A stretch of 64,000 bases of DNA from UBA8231 sp036011085 (GTDB lineage: Bacteria > Latescibacterota > UBA2968 > UBA8231): NCBI GenBank assembly GCA_036011085.1, contig DASCMS010000031.1, forward strand, positions 1 through 64,000. The letters are read 5' to 3'. Position numbers and translations under genes: made by a program. This document shows, piece by piece, positions 1 to 7,821 of the stretch. The notes under the pieces are model-generated. The model saw only the letters and a list, made by a program, of their open reading frames with translations. It was not told the origin of the DNA and searched no databases. The stretch's first letter is position 1. Every line of letters begins with the position of its first letter.

Positions 1-73
1 CGGCGGTACTGTCCGCCTCCGAAGCCATGCGGATCGCTGACAGCTTGAACTCACGATCGAACTTCTGTGTCAT
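1..73 (-). CDS. IS3-family transposase OrfA, N-terminal fragment
   Basis: Reading leftward from the ATG at 73 gives a peptide starting MTQKFDREFKLSAIRMA, which matches the usual start of IS3/IS911 OrfA proteins (K-F-x-x-E-F-K-x-x-A-hydrophobic-R), the first helix of the DNA-binding helix-turn-helix. A strong ribosome binding site, TAGGAGGT, lies 7 bases upstream of the ATG. Only 24 codons are visible before the window edge. In this family OrfA is fused to the OrfB integrase by programmed -1 frameshifting; that part would lie outside. The peptide is short, so the family call rests on this motif and on the interrupted neighbour. Confidence 0.6.
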   Translation of the reverse strand, partial: MTQKFDREFKLSAIRMASEADSTA

Positions 74-121
74 GAAAACACCTCCTATGCCAATATCTAT
101 CTTGGCCCTTGGAAGTGTCCA
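1..121 (-). mobile_element. Left end of an IS3-like insertion sequence (partial)
   Basis: The element runs off the left edge. Its first gene reads leftward from position 73, and upstream of it the minus strand begins TGGACACTTCC at about position 121, giving the TG terminal dinucleotide usual for IS3-family ends. Immediately to the right the plus strand switches to an OmpA-domain reading frame that lacks its 5' part, so the element seems to have inserted into that gene. The junction also sits in a short palindrome (GAAGTG-TC-CACTTC, 112-125). The exact tip and any target duplication cannot be proved because the other end lies outside the window. Confidence 0.55.
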
Positions 122-488
122 CTTCTCAGAGAAGCATCAGAAGCTGAAGATCGATTCCAGTGTCTTGTTCGATCCGGGACTTGCAACCCTGCAGGGACAG
201 ACTGTCCGGGAGGAACTGGACAAGGTGGCCCAGTTTGTTCGTGCTTTCAGTCCGTCAAAGCTGACGATCGAAGGTCACACCGACTCCGATGGTGAAGAGG
301 CGGCCAATCAAGCGCTGTCGGTGCAGCGAGCCGAGATGATCAGGGGATTCCTGATCAGCAACTACGAGGAAATCACACCGAACATGGTTACCGCCCGCGG
401 ATATGGTGAGAGTCGGCCGATCGTGACCAACGACTCACCGGAGAACCGGGCTCTCAACCGACGGATCGAAATCGTCGTACTGGAGTAA
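122..488 (+). pseudogene. OmpA-family C-terminal domain remnant, 5' end removed by IS insertion
   Basis: The frame encodes a full OmpA-like peptidoglycan-binding domain: SSVLFDPG start, LTIEGHTDSDG core (the TD..G loop that holds diaminopimelate), and RGYGESRPIVTN...NRALNRRIEIVV end. It lacks a signal peptide and the N-terminal domain present in the neighbouring paralogue at 489-1244, whose C-terminal half is clearly homologous. Codons upstream of about 121 belong to the insertion sequence, including ATGs at 27, 72 and 87 that could start a hybrid protein, none with a good ribosome binding site. Without export the domain could not reach peptidoglycan, so it is probably a broken gene. The tandem arrangement suggests an ancestral duplication followed by IS insertion in the upstream copy. 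Confidence 0.7.
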
Positions 489-1244
489 TTGTCAGTGCCC
501 CGGTTCACAGAGACCACCATCCTGCATGCTGCCCCCGGTTGTCTGCTGCTGGTGACCATTCTCCTGGCAGGCGCACGTCCGAGCGATGCTGAGTTCGAAC
601 CGCCGCGGGTCATCTACGTGGCCAATCCCCAGGGGGCCGGTACCTCGAACGCGGTATCGCGGATGTACTGCATCGACAAGGGGCTGGAGAGCAGCATCAA
701 CATGGGTGATGTGCTCAATGTATACCGGGAGAAGCGGGCAATCCGCGGAGGGCCGGCGGTGCGGGTCCTCATAGGCACCATGAGAATTCAGCATGCTGAG
801 CCAAGTTTCGCCCTGGGGCACTTCACCGCCAGCGAAGCCGCGTCGGCCAGTCCCTCGATCCGCCACCTCACGCCGATGAAGAGTGACATCGTCGTACCGG
901 TGGAGGCGATCGATTCCGGGGTTCTCTTCGACCCGGGGCGGATGTCGTTGAAGCCGGATGCGGCGACGGTGTTTCAGAAGGTGGCAGACTTCGTCGACCA
1001 GTACGCGCCTGACAGGCTCGTTATCGAGGGCCACACGGATTCTGACGGCGATGCCGGAACCAATCAGGAGCTGTCAGAGGCCCGCGCCGAGGCGGTGCGG
1101 CAATACCTGATCGAGACCTACGACTTCATTACACCCGCCATGGTCGAATCGAGAGGGTTTGGTGGCGGCCGGCCCATGGTTCCCAATGACACGCCGGAAA
1201 ACAAGGCGCTGAACCAGCGAATCGAAGTGATCGTCTGGGATTGA
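489..1244 (+). CDS. OmpA-family envelope protein
   Basis: 251 residues with a signal peptide (hydrophobic GCLLLVTILLAG core at about 18-29, plausible cleavage near SDA-E). A middle domain of about 90 residues follows, with the motif MGDVLNVYREKR, seen in envelope proteins with a short beta-barrel domain. A C-terminal OmpA domain (about 140-250) carries VIEGHTDSDGD and RGFGGGRPMVPND...NQRIEVIV. Expected role: non-covalent anchoring of the outer membrane or a partner to peptidoglycan from the periplasm. The chosen start is TTG at 489, directly after the stop of the preceding frame; a GTG at 495 is an alternative. No clear ribosome binding site is visible, so translational coupling to the preceding OmpA gene may once have mattered. 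Confidence 0.85.
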   Translation: MSVPRFTETTILHAAPGCLLLVTILLAGARPSDAEFEPPRVIYVANPQGAGTSNAVSRMYCIDKGLESSINMGDVLNVYREKRAIRGGPAVRVLIGTMRIQHAEPSFALGHFTASEAASASPSIRHLTPMKSDIVVPVEAIDSGVLFDPGRMSLKPDAATVFQKVADFVDQYAPDRLVIEGHTDSDGDAGTNQELSEARAEAVRQYLIETYDFITPAMVESRGFGGGRPMVPNDTPENKALNQRIEVIVWD

Positions 1245-1260
1245 TCCGCCGCAGGCCGAC

Positions 1261-2340
1261 TCACCGGACGATATGACGCGTCCGGTGAGCCGATGACAAC
1301 GGTCCCGGTATCGGCGCTTCAGGACGGAGTCCACCTGAGGCGCCCATGACGGTGTTCACCGTGCCGCCGTCCTTCGCCCCGACGTAGACGAGATGGTGCG
1401 TGCCGTCGACGATGAGCGATGTCGGCGAGGTCAGTTCCTCCGCGTCGTCTCGGCCGGGGGCCAGACCGAGCATCCTGCGGCATTCCCGAGTCAGCGTACG
1501 GCCATCCTCGGCCAGGTAGACCTCGTAGAGCTCGACGACACGGGCCACGCCTCCCGAGGCCCTGTTGCCGCCGCCACACACAACCACGTATTCACCATTG
1601 CCGATGGGGGTGATGGATCCGGGATCGATGTCGTGCCAGATCAGGATCATGTCCTCATCGGGCATGGCATGGCCTTCGATGGGCGTGAGTACATCCAGTA
1701 CCTGCCAGTCCAGCGCATCGTCGGATGCCCAGATCGCCGAGTGATAGTCGTCGCCGCCGCCATGGAGCGAATAACCGACGTACTTCTGCGCGATGCCGGG
1801 GAAAGGATTCAGCGTCCAGCGGAAATACCCCGTGTGGCCGTTGCCCGGTCTTTCTCCCGGGGCGTAGCGCAGGATGACGGAATCATCGGCACCATGGACA
1901 CGGGCAAAGGACACCCCATCGGGGGATCTGGCCAGCAAGGTCCGCTGCGTGTTCTCGATGCCATTCTTGTGATACGTCATGTACACGGTGCCGTCGATGA
2001 CGTTCACATGGGGTGTCTCGGTATGCCCTGAGCCTTGAACGGGATCGAGGAAGATCGGGTTGGCCGCAGGTCGGTCCTCGACGTGATCGAAGTTCCCTGC
2101 CACCGCCGCATCATCATATGATCTCCAGTCCGCCGCCTCCGTGGGCGAACCATCACAGACATACAGCCAGATGCCCCCCTCGCCACTGTCGTGATCCGTG
2201 GAGAAGTAGAGGGCGTAGTCGCCGGGAAAACCGGCCACCTGCTTCATGTCGACCAGACAGGTGTAGTACGGTCCGGGTCCCACCATATCCGGGCGTGGGT
2301 CAAGGAGAGCGCCGTGTCGCGTGAAGTCAAAGCAACTCAT
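1261..2340 (-). CDS. Five-bladed beta-propeller protein, GH43/GH32-like glycosidase fold
   Basis: About 359 residues when started at the ATG at 2340, seven bases after the stop of the upstream glycosyltransferase; a longer frame exists upstream but overlaps that gene. Propeller-blade features of family 43/32-type glycosidases are visible: PYYTCLVDMKQV near the start, YALYFSTDHD, HTETPHVNVIDGTVYMTYHK in the middle, and NGHTGYFRW later. These proteins hydrolyse or bind plant and microbial polysaccharides. No signal peptide is seen, so a cytoplasmic substrate or a non-secreted role is likely. It is the last gene of a four-gene minus-strand cluster. The catalytic acid triad cannot be assigned with certainty, so activity is not claimed. 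Confidence 0.6.
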   Translation of the reverse strand: MSCFDFTRHGALLDPRPDMVGPGPYYTCLVDMKQVAGFPGDYALYFSTDHDSGEGGIWLYVCDGSPTEAADWRSYDDAAVAGNFDHVEDRPAANPIFLDPVQGSGHTETPHVNVIDGTVYMTYHKNGIENTQRTLLARSPDGVSFARVHGADDSVILRYAPGERPGNGHTGYFRWTLNPFPGIAQKYVGYSLHGGGDDYHSAIWASDDALDWQVLDVLTPIEGHAMPDEDMILIWHDIDPGSITPIGNGEYVVVCGGGNRASGGVARVVELYEVYLAEDGRTLTRECRRMLGLAPGRDDAEELTSPTSLIVDGTHHLVYVGAKDGGTVNTVMGASGGLRPEAPIPGPLSSAHRTRHIVR

Positions 2341-2347
2341 CGCAACT

Positions 2348-3424
2348 TTACGTCGGGCCGTCGCCGCGGTAAGCCGCCACGACTCGAGAAGCGATTCGGT
2401 TCCAGTCCAGGGACTCGGCCCGGGCACGTGCCGCAGCGCCGGCGGCGGCGAGATCGCACTGACGGATCCGCTCCATGGCCTGCCGCAGCGCCCCGGGTTC
2501 CGCTGGATCATAGGTGATGCCCATGGTGTCGTCGATGAGCTCCGGCAGGCAGCCCAGGGCGGGCAGGATGAGAGGACGGCCGAACCCCAGTGCGGTGATC
2601 GCTGAGCCCGAGGTCAGCACTTCAGAGAAGGGCAGGACGACGACGTCGGCACAGTTGAGGTAGAGCTGGAACTCGTCGACGGCGAAGAAGTCAGAGGTCC
2701 AGACGTGGACGCGGCTGTTGCCGGCGCCGGCCCGGTCGATCAGCTGCTGACCGTAGGCCGGGTCGAAGGCGTTGCGCATCATCAGCCCGAGAACGGCATC
2801 ACTTTGCTCGAGGCTGGCAAAGGCGTCGATCAATCCTTCGACCGACTTGTAGGCGCGGGCATTGCCGAAGAACAGGTAGACGAAGTCGTCGGCCCGCAGC
2901 CCGAGCCGGGAGCGGGCCTCGACGCCTGACAGTTCGTTGGGGTAGACGTCGATGAAGTTGCCGTGGGGGACGACGCGCACATCGCGACAATAGAAGCGCT
3001 GCCGTGCAAGGTGGGCGGCGTGCTCACAGTGGGCGAGCACGACGTCGGCGTGATCGGCCACCAGCAGGCGGGCAAGGTGATCGACGTGGGGGTGGGGCCG
3101 TTCGTGGGGATAGAGGTTGTGCAGGGTCCAGACGATGCGATAGCCCAGCTGGCGCGCCAGGTGGAGGTTCTCGGCGAAGTCGTGGTAGGCTGCCAGCGTC
3201 GAGGCCAGGTCGTGGCGCCGGTAGAACGCATGCAGCCAGTTGAAGTGGAGTACGTCATGGGTCGGCCGTTGGGCCTCGAGCCACGAGCGTGAGAAGCCGT
3301 AGTCACCCAGCTCGAGATGCACATCGTGAGCGTGCAGGGCGCCGTCGAGAAGTCCCGCATAGGGGTTGCAGCGGAACTCGAGGCTGAGACCGCCCACCTG
3401 TTCCCAGAAGAAGAGGACGTTCAT
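2348..3424 (-). CDS. GT4-type glycosyltransferase (GT-B fold)
   Basis: 358 residues of a retaining GT-B glycosyltransferase. The N-terminal half contains WTLHNLYPHE and the region leading to VRVVPHGNFIDVYP. The C-terminal nucleotide-sugar domain begins at FVYLFFGNARAYKSVEGLIDAF and carries VVLPFSEVLTSGSAITALGFGRPLI, the position of the E-x7-E-type motif in GT4 enzymes. It would transfer a sugar from a nucleotide donor during polysaccharide or glycolipid assembly in the cytoplasm. It starts 10 bases after the sulfatase-like gene and ends 7 bases before the propeller gene, so all are probably one transcript. Donor and acceptor cannot be predicted. Confidence 0.8.
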   Translation of the reverse strand: MNVLFFWEQVGGLSLEFRCNPYAGLLDGALHAHDVHLELGDYGFSRSWLEAQRPTHDVLHFNWLHAFYRRHDLASTLAAYHDFAENLHLARQLGYRIVWTLHNLYPHERPHPHVDHLARLLVADHADVVLAHCEHAAHLARQRFYCRDVRVVPHGNFIDVYPNELSGVEARSRLGLRADDFVYLFFGNARAYKSVEGLIDAFASLEQSDAVLGLMMRNAFDPAYGQQLIDRAGAGNSRVHVWTSDFFAVDEFQLYLNCADVVVLPFSEVLTSGSAITALGFGRPLILPALGCLPELIDDTMGITYDPAEPGALRQAMERIRQCDLAAAGAAARARAESLDWNRIASRVVAAYRGDGPT

Positions 3425-3434
3425 GCCAACGGTC

Positions 3435-4682
3435 TCACAGATACCCCAGGTCTTTCAGCCGCTGTTCGAGCACGGCCTTCTCGTCGTCGGTTTCATCCTG
3501 AGCCCGCAGGTCTCCATACGCTGAGCCGTCCAGCAGTGCCTGATAGTGCTGCCGGTACGGGGCGGGATCGCCGCAATCCAGATCCTTGCCCGTGGCCACG
3601 TCGCGCAGAACGTAGTCGCCACTTGCCTCGTCGTAGCGGAACAGCACGGAGCCGTCGCTGATCGACCACTGGCGCGTGCCCTCCGGATTGAGCTTCAGCG
3701 TCTCATCGTCGATGGCGGTTCGTGACGTCACGCGCCCATGCTCGACTTCGAGATTTCCTGGATTCAGAAAACCGACGCCGTAGAGGCTGTCGAGCTCGGT
3801 CAGCACCCAGCGTTCTCTTCGAGGGGTCGGGTCGAGCAGGCTCTGCCCATAACCCCGGTAGCCGCCATCCACGTCTGCCGCCTGGCAGATCGTCGGGAAC
3901 AGGTCGATCATCGACAGCGGACCCTCCGGCAGGCGCCAGTCTGCCACCGGCATGTGGGCCAGCAGGGGCACGCGGGCCACGTTCTGGTGGATCCGGTCTC
4001 CGTGGGACATGACCTCCGGGTCGAAGCCTTCGCCGTGGTCGCCGAAGAGGAACACGGCCCACTCCGCCAGATCGATCTTCTTGAGGACTTCGACGATGCG
4101 GAACTCCTGAATCTGCACGACAGCGGCATAGTAGTAGCGCAGGGCCTCGGCCCCGCGGCCGTCCTCCACCAGCTGGCGCAACCCGGGCCTGAGCTCCATG
4201 CCACCGAGTCCGTATCCGCCGTGGGTATACCAGAAATGGAGAAACCGCAGCTGTGGTCCACCGCCCGAGTTGGCGAAGACGTCGAGGATGGGTTCCATGG
4301 AGCCGAGACACTGGTTCCGTGCCGCCGGGTCGATGGGGCCGATGAAATCCTCGTAGTCGAGAAAGCGGAACACGTCGGGCCGTTCGGAGTGACCGCTGAC
4401 TTCGAAGCCCCGCCGCCGCAGCAGCTGCATCAGGTTGGTAACACCATCGAACATCTTCAGATAGGTCTGACCGAAGAGGCCATGTTCGAAGGGATACAGC
4501 CCGGTGAACAGGGATGTATGTGACGGCCGGGTGGCAGGGGCGGTGACGAAGAAACGGTCGGCCAGCTCGTAGTCGCGAGTGAGCACGTCAAACTTCGGTG
4601 TGTCGAGGCGGGGGTTGGTGCGACTGAGCGCGTCGTAGCGCAGACAGTCGACGGAGATCAGGAGGAATTTCTCAACAGCCAC
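3435..4682 (-). CDS. Sulfatase-fold hydrolase (alkaline phosphatase superfamily) with Thr at the formylglycine position
   Basis: 415 residues with the superfamily layout: N-terminal metal aspartate in SVDCLRYD (about residue 11-16), nucleophile region TRPSHTSLFTG (about 51-61), and second metal site FGDHGEGFDPEVMSHGD (about 211-228). True sulfatases have Cys or Ser two residues before the Pro, later oxidised to formylglycine. Here that residue is Thr, as in phosphatases, phosphodiesterases and phosphoethanolamine transferases of the same fold. A phosphate or phosphonate ester substrate is therefore as likely as a sulfate ester. No signal peptide is visible. GTG start at 4682, preceded by AGGGAAAG. 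It lies between a VCBS propeller and a glycosyltransferase in one cluster. Confidence 0.75.
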   Translation of the reverse strand: MAVEKFLLISVDCLRYDALSRTNPRLDTPKFDVLTRDYELADRFFVTAPATRPSHTSLFTGLYPFEHGLFGQTYLKMFDGVTNLMQLLRRRGFEVSGHSERPDVFRFLDYEDFIGPIDPAARNQCLGSMEPILDVFANSGGGPQLRFLHFWYTHGGYGLGGMELRPGLRQLVEDGRGAEALRYYYAAVVQIQEFRIVEVLKKIDLAEWAVFLFGDHGEGFDPEVMSHGDRIHQNVARVPLLAHMPVADWRLPEGPLSMIDLFPTICQAADVDGGYRGYGQSLLDPTPRRERWVLTELDSLYGVGFLNPGNLEVEHGRVTSRTAIDDETLKLNPEGTRQWSISDGSVLFRYDEASGDYVLRDVATGKDLDCGDPAPYRQHYQALLDGSAYGDLRAQDETDDEKAVLEQRLKDLGYL

Positions 4683-4697
4683 TGCACTTTCCCTCTG

Positions 4698-6056
4698 TCA
4701 GTCGATGAGGCGGGTGTTGTACTGTCGCGACGTATGACGGTACCCGCCATAGACCGATTCCCGCGGCGGTTCCTGCGTGTAGATGTAGATGTGGTCGCGG
4801 TTCGGATCGTAGAGGACGACCTCTTCGCGACCATCGCCGCAGACGTCGGCGGGGAAACAGTGGTACCAGCCCATGCGGCCACCGCTGGGCGGCGGCAGGT
4901 CGGGAAACTCGACCGCCCGCCTGCCGTCGCCGTCCCACAGGGCGGCAGGGCTGTAGATCAGGTCCGGGCCGTCGTCGCCGTTCCAGTGAATCGTCTCGAG
5001 ACCGGTGTTGTTCGGCGACTCGTCCACGCGGAAACGGGAGCGAATCCCGTTTCGACCAGCCACGAGCAGATCCGGATGATGGCCGTTGTAGCGGATCACG
5101 AGTTCAGGCTCGGCGCTGTCGGCATGATAGCGTCCACAGCGGATCTCCTGGCCATGGGGGACTGCCTCCATGCCGAGTTCGAACAGGCGTCTGCCGGCGC
5201 CGTCCAGTACCATCCCACCTGCGGACACGATGGCCCGCGCCGGCCCGCCGTCGTCCCACGGTTCGACGAGGACGCTGTCCATGTTGTCGCCGACGAACTC
5301 CTCCCACAACACGGTGCCGTCGTGGTCGAGCAGAAACAGGCCCCCGTTGACCTCGTCCCTGCCGTCACCGTCGAAGTCGCCGACGGCAGGGATATAGGCG
5401 GCGTGCTTCGGGTAGTGGTTCCAGCGGTTCTCGTAGGTCCACAACACCTCGAAGCTGCTGTTCAGAGCGACGAGGGTCTTGCCGACCTTGACGACGACGT
5501 CACCGGCATGCCCGGCGCCGGACAAGTCGGCCACGAGCAACCTCTGATGAACGAAGTTGGAGATGCGCAACTCGCCATCGGCGAAGGCGTCGCATTGGCG
5601 CAGTGCCCCCGGGGCGGCTTCCTGCTTGATCTGTCCCGTGCGGCCATCGAGCAACAGCAGTCGTACGTCACCGAGGTGCCATTTGCTCGTGGGGCCCATG
5701 TCCTCGTCAACGAAGAGGCAGAGAACTTCACAGGCTCCGTCGCCATCCAGGTCGGTTACCGCCACCGGTCCGGGACGATCCGGGGAGATAGTTTGCAGCA
5801 ACCCGCCGCTGTCGGTGTCGGCAACGGTGTGATCCCGCCGTCCTATCGACCACAGGGGGTTGCCGTCGATATCGAAAGCGCCGAGAAAAGCAGGTTTCAT
5901 CCCCCCCAGCGACTGGTAGACGACGAAGTCGACGACGCCGTTGCCGGTGAGATCGCCGATGCGGATATCACCGCCGTAGATCCCGCCATCCACGTCAGTT
6001 GAGGTGAATGACTCGGGTACTGCTGTGCTGCGGTATCTGGTGGCTGGTTGTGCCAT
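4698..6056 (-). CDS. FG-GAP/VCBS beta-propeller protein, rhamnogalacturonan-lyase-like
   Basis: 452 residues with at least five Asp-rich calcium-loop repeats of the D-x-D-G-D-G type (GDLTGNGVVD, TDLDGDGACEV, VGDFDGDGRDEV, WNGDDGPD, CGDGREEV), typical of integrin-like propellers and of polysaccharide lyase family 11 enzymes. The pattern LFLLDHDGTVLWEE recalls the propeller part of rhamnogalacturonan lyases. There is no recognisable signal peptide. It is the first gene of the minus-strand cluster, 15 bases upstream of the sulfatase-like gene. Binding or cleavage of an acidic polysaccharide is a reasonable inference; a non-catalytic propeller is equally possible. Confidence 0.65.
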   Translation of the reverse strand: MAQPATRYRSTAVPESFTSTDVDGGIYGGDIRIGDLTGNGVVDFVVYQSLGGMKPAFLGAFDIDGNPLWSIGRRDHTVADTDSGGLLQTISPDRPGPVAVTDLDGDGACEVLCLFVDEDMGPTSKWHLGDVRLLLLDGRTGQIKQEAAPGALRQCDAFADGELRISNFVHQRLLVADLSGAGHAGDVVVKVGKTLVALNSSFEVLWTYENRWNHYPKHAAYIPAVGDFDGDGRDEVNGGLFLLDHDGTVLWEEFVGDNMDSVLVEPWDDGGPARAIVSAGGMVLDGAGRRLFELGMEAVPHGQEIRCGRYHADSAEPELVIRYNGHHPDLLVAGRNGIRSRFRVDESPNNTGLETIHWNGDDGPDLIYSPAALWDGDGRRAVEFPDLPPPSGGRMGWYHCFPADVCGDGREEVVLYDPNRDHIYIYTQEPPRESVYGGYRHTSRQYNTRLID

Positions 6057-6137
6057 GCCCCAATCCTACGACACGGGCGGGACGTGGGCGACCGCTCGGG
6101 GTGGTGGCCGGAACTCCAGGTACCTACCATATCCACT

Positions 6138-6479
6138 ATGATGCCCTGGGTCGCCATCGCCGCCGCCGTCCTCCTGATGGGAGTCACTCTGCGGATGTGG
6201 CTCGAATTCGGTCAGCGCCAGCGCTAGCTGGCGGCCGAGATCCACCGGCTGAAGGGAGTAGTGGAGACCAACATCGACAGGACGGCGAGCATCAAGGTTC
6301 GCATCGAGGAACTGGAGAAGGAGACCAACATCCTGATCTCCCGGCGCGAGAACCTGCATGCCGAGGTCCTGCAGGCCAGGGAGAAGCTGACGGAGCTGGA
6401 GGAGCGGCTGGAGCGGGTCAAGCCCGCCAGCCGTCGCGTCGACAATGAGTCGAAGGATCAGAAGGAAGACTGGTTATGA
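6138..6479 (+). pseudogene. TM-anchored coiled-coil protein interrupted by an in-frame amber codon
   Basis: Starting at ATG 6138 the frame reads an N-terminal membrane anchor (MMPWVAIAAAVLLMGVTLRM) and then FGQRQR, a TAG at 6225-6227, and continues in the same frame with LAAEIHRLKGVVETN and a long coiled coil to 6479. The sequence around the stop (QRQR-stop-LAAEI) suggests a CAG-to-TAG change in a 113-codon gene. The downstream part can restart at GTG 6261, but GGGAG is only two bases from it. The stop of this frame overlaps the start of the next gene by four bases (ATGA), so the pair was a coupled unit. Possible explanations are a recent nonsense mutation, a sequencing error or amber readthrough. 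Function unknown. Confidence 0.6.
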
Positions 6480-6787
6480 CGGAGGTGTCCATCTTTGCCG
6501 CCGTCGGCTTCATGATCGCTTGCGCTCTGACCAAGGGCTTCACGACGAAAGTACTCGCTCAGTTGCGTCGGGACGTGGGCCGTCTGAACACCGACGAGCA
6601 GCGGACCCGTCAGGAACGCGATCAAGCGGAGGTCCTGCGAGAGAGTGCCGAGGCGCTGCATAACCAGGCGACGTTCGATTGCCAGAAGTTCGAGGCCGAA
6701 CTCGGGGAGCTGGCGCCGCTGATCGAGCAGGTCCAGGAGGATCTGGGTCGCACCGAAGACGGAGGCGAGGAGGCGGCGCAGGAGTGA
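6476..6787 (+). CDS. Small membrane-anchored coiled-coil protein
   Basis: 103 residues: one N-terminal membrane segment (VSIFAAVGFMIACALTKGF, about 4-22) followed by a charged helix rich in Arg, Glu, Gln and Leu, predicted to form a coiled coil to the C-terminus. It begins with an ATGA overlap on the preceding coiled-coil frame, which has the same architecture, so the two may form a hetero-oligomer at the inner membrane. No family was recognised. Similar small TM-plus-coil proteins act in envelope assembly or division complexes, but nothing here shows which. Confidence 0.6.
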   Translation: MTEVSIFAAVGFMIACALTKGFTTKVLAQLRRDVGRLNTDEQRTRQERDQAEVLRESAEALHNQATFDCQKFEAELGELAPLIEQVQEDLGRTEDGGEEAAQE

Positions 6788-6850
6788 CCGATCCATCGGG
6801 CCTGGCTTTTTTCTAGACGATTTCCCCTTTCAGGCGTCCAACTGGTAGGA

Positions 6851-6888
6851 ACCCGGGGTCTCCCCTGCGGGAGTCGTGTGCCCCGGGT
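6851..6888 (+). promoter_or_regulatory. Structured leader upstream of the ECF sigma gene
   Basis: A perfect 8-bp inverted repeat ACCCGGGG (6851-6858) / CCCCGGGT (6881-6888) encloses a second stem CTCCC-CTGC-GGGAG (6860-6873). The nested hairpin ends 18 bases before the ATG at 6907, where the ribosome would bind. It has no following T-run, so it is not a typical terminator. It could modulate translation or be an operator for the sigma gene. Structure is seen; function is inferred. Confidence 0.4.
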
Positions 6889-6906
6889 CGGAAACGGCGA
6901 TGGACC

Positions 6907-7803
6907 ATGGCCTCTGAACCCACCCTGATCGACCGTACCCTTGCCGGTGACCGCGAGGCCTTCGCGGACCTGATCGAAGGCTATCTCGGTCTGGTGAACG
7001 GCATCATCCTCAACAAAGTGCGCCGCCCGGACGAGGTCGAGGATCTCGCCCAGGATGTCTTCGTCAAGGCGTTCCAGGAACTGCCCAAGCTCCGGGATCG
7101 CAGCAAGTTCGGACCGTGGCTCGGGCGCATTGCCCTGAACCGGGCCCAGGCCTGGCTGCGTCAACGACAATCACACAAGACAACGGTAACCGACGATCCG
7201 AGGCTGCTGGAGAAGATCTCCCGCGAACGCCCCGATGATCTGCTGGAAACCGCGGAGAAGGACGGCATCCTGTGGGATGCCCTCGACCGTCTGCGGCCGG
7301 AGTACCGCCAGATCCTGCTGTTGTTCCACTTCGAGGACTGTCCGCAGCAGGACATCGCGCGATTTCTCGGAATATCGGTACCCACCGTGAAGTGGCGGCT
7401 GATGCGAGCCCGCAACGTGCTCAAACGGCGGGTGGAAGATGTTGTGCGCGGCGGTCCCTCCGAATCCAGGCGCCAACGGCAGAAGGAACGAATCGCCGCC
7501 GCTCTTCCCGTTCTGGCGATGGCGACACGCCAGATCGCGTGGCGCCCGCCCCTGGCCCTGTTCAGTCTCCTGCGCCGCGGGCTCGCGGTTGGCGGGGCGC
7601 TGACCGTGGGCGTAGCGGGCAGCCTGATGTATGAGTCCCAGGTGCAATCCGCCGAGGCCGAAGCCCCCCCTGTACTCCGCCATGGTCGCGTGTCGGTATG
7701 GCTCGAAGGAGACACGCCTGGTGATGTGAGGGTGTCGGATGCCATCGAGGACGGCACCATGCTGCTGCCGCCCTGCTCATCCGGTCGGGTACGCCGCCGC
7801 TGA
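6907..7803 (+). CDS. ECF-type sigma factor with C-terminal membrane-associated extension
   Basis: 298 residues. Region 2 spans about 10-80 (REAFADLIEGYLGLVNGI, then DEVEDLAQDVFVKAF for -10 recognition). Region 4 spans about 120-180 (LDRLRPEYRQILLLFHFEDCPQQDIARFLGISVPTVKWRLMRAR for -35 recognition). ECF factors normally end near residue 190. Here about 110 more residues follow, with a hydrophobic segment (LAVGGALTVGVAGSLMY, about 222-238) that could cross or touch the membrane and then a short domain. Such tails can replace a separate anti-sigma factor. No anti-sigma gene lies next to it. Start at ATG 6907; an ATG at 6900 is out of frame. Confidence 0.8.
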   Translation: MASEPTLIDRTLAGDREAFADLIEGYLGLVNGIILNKVRRPDEVEDLAQDVFVKAFQELPKLRDRSKFGPWLGRIALNRAQAWLRQRQSHKTTVTDDPRLLEKISRERPDDLLETAEKDGILWDALDRLRPEYRQILLLFHFEDCPQQDIARFLGISVPTVKWRLMRARNVLKRRVEDVVRGGPSESRRQRQKERIAAALPVLAMATRQIAWRPPLALFSLLRRGLAVGGALTVGVAGSLMYESQVQSAEAEAPPVLRHGRVSVWLEGDTPGDVRVSDAIEDGTMLLPPCSSGRVRRR

Positions 7804-7821
7804 GTACACCGGACAGGCCAG

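Noticed and set aside
2341..2511. Longer start for the GH43-like protein
   Set aside because: The first 57 codons overlap the glycosyltransferase and look like a shadow; the ATG at 2340 gives a natural 7-base gap.
4734..6002. A 422-codon plus-strand frame opposite the VCBS protein
   Set aside because: Antisense shadow; the minus-strand protein has clear calcium-loop repeats while this frame shows no domain.
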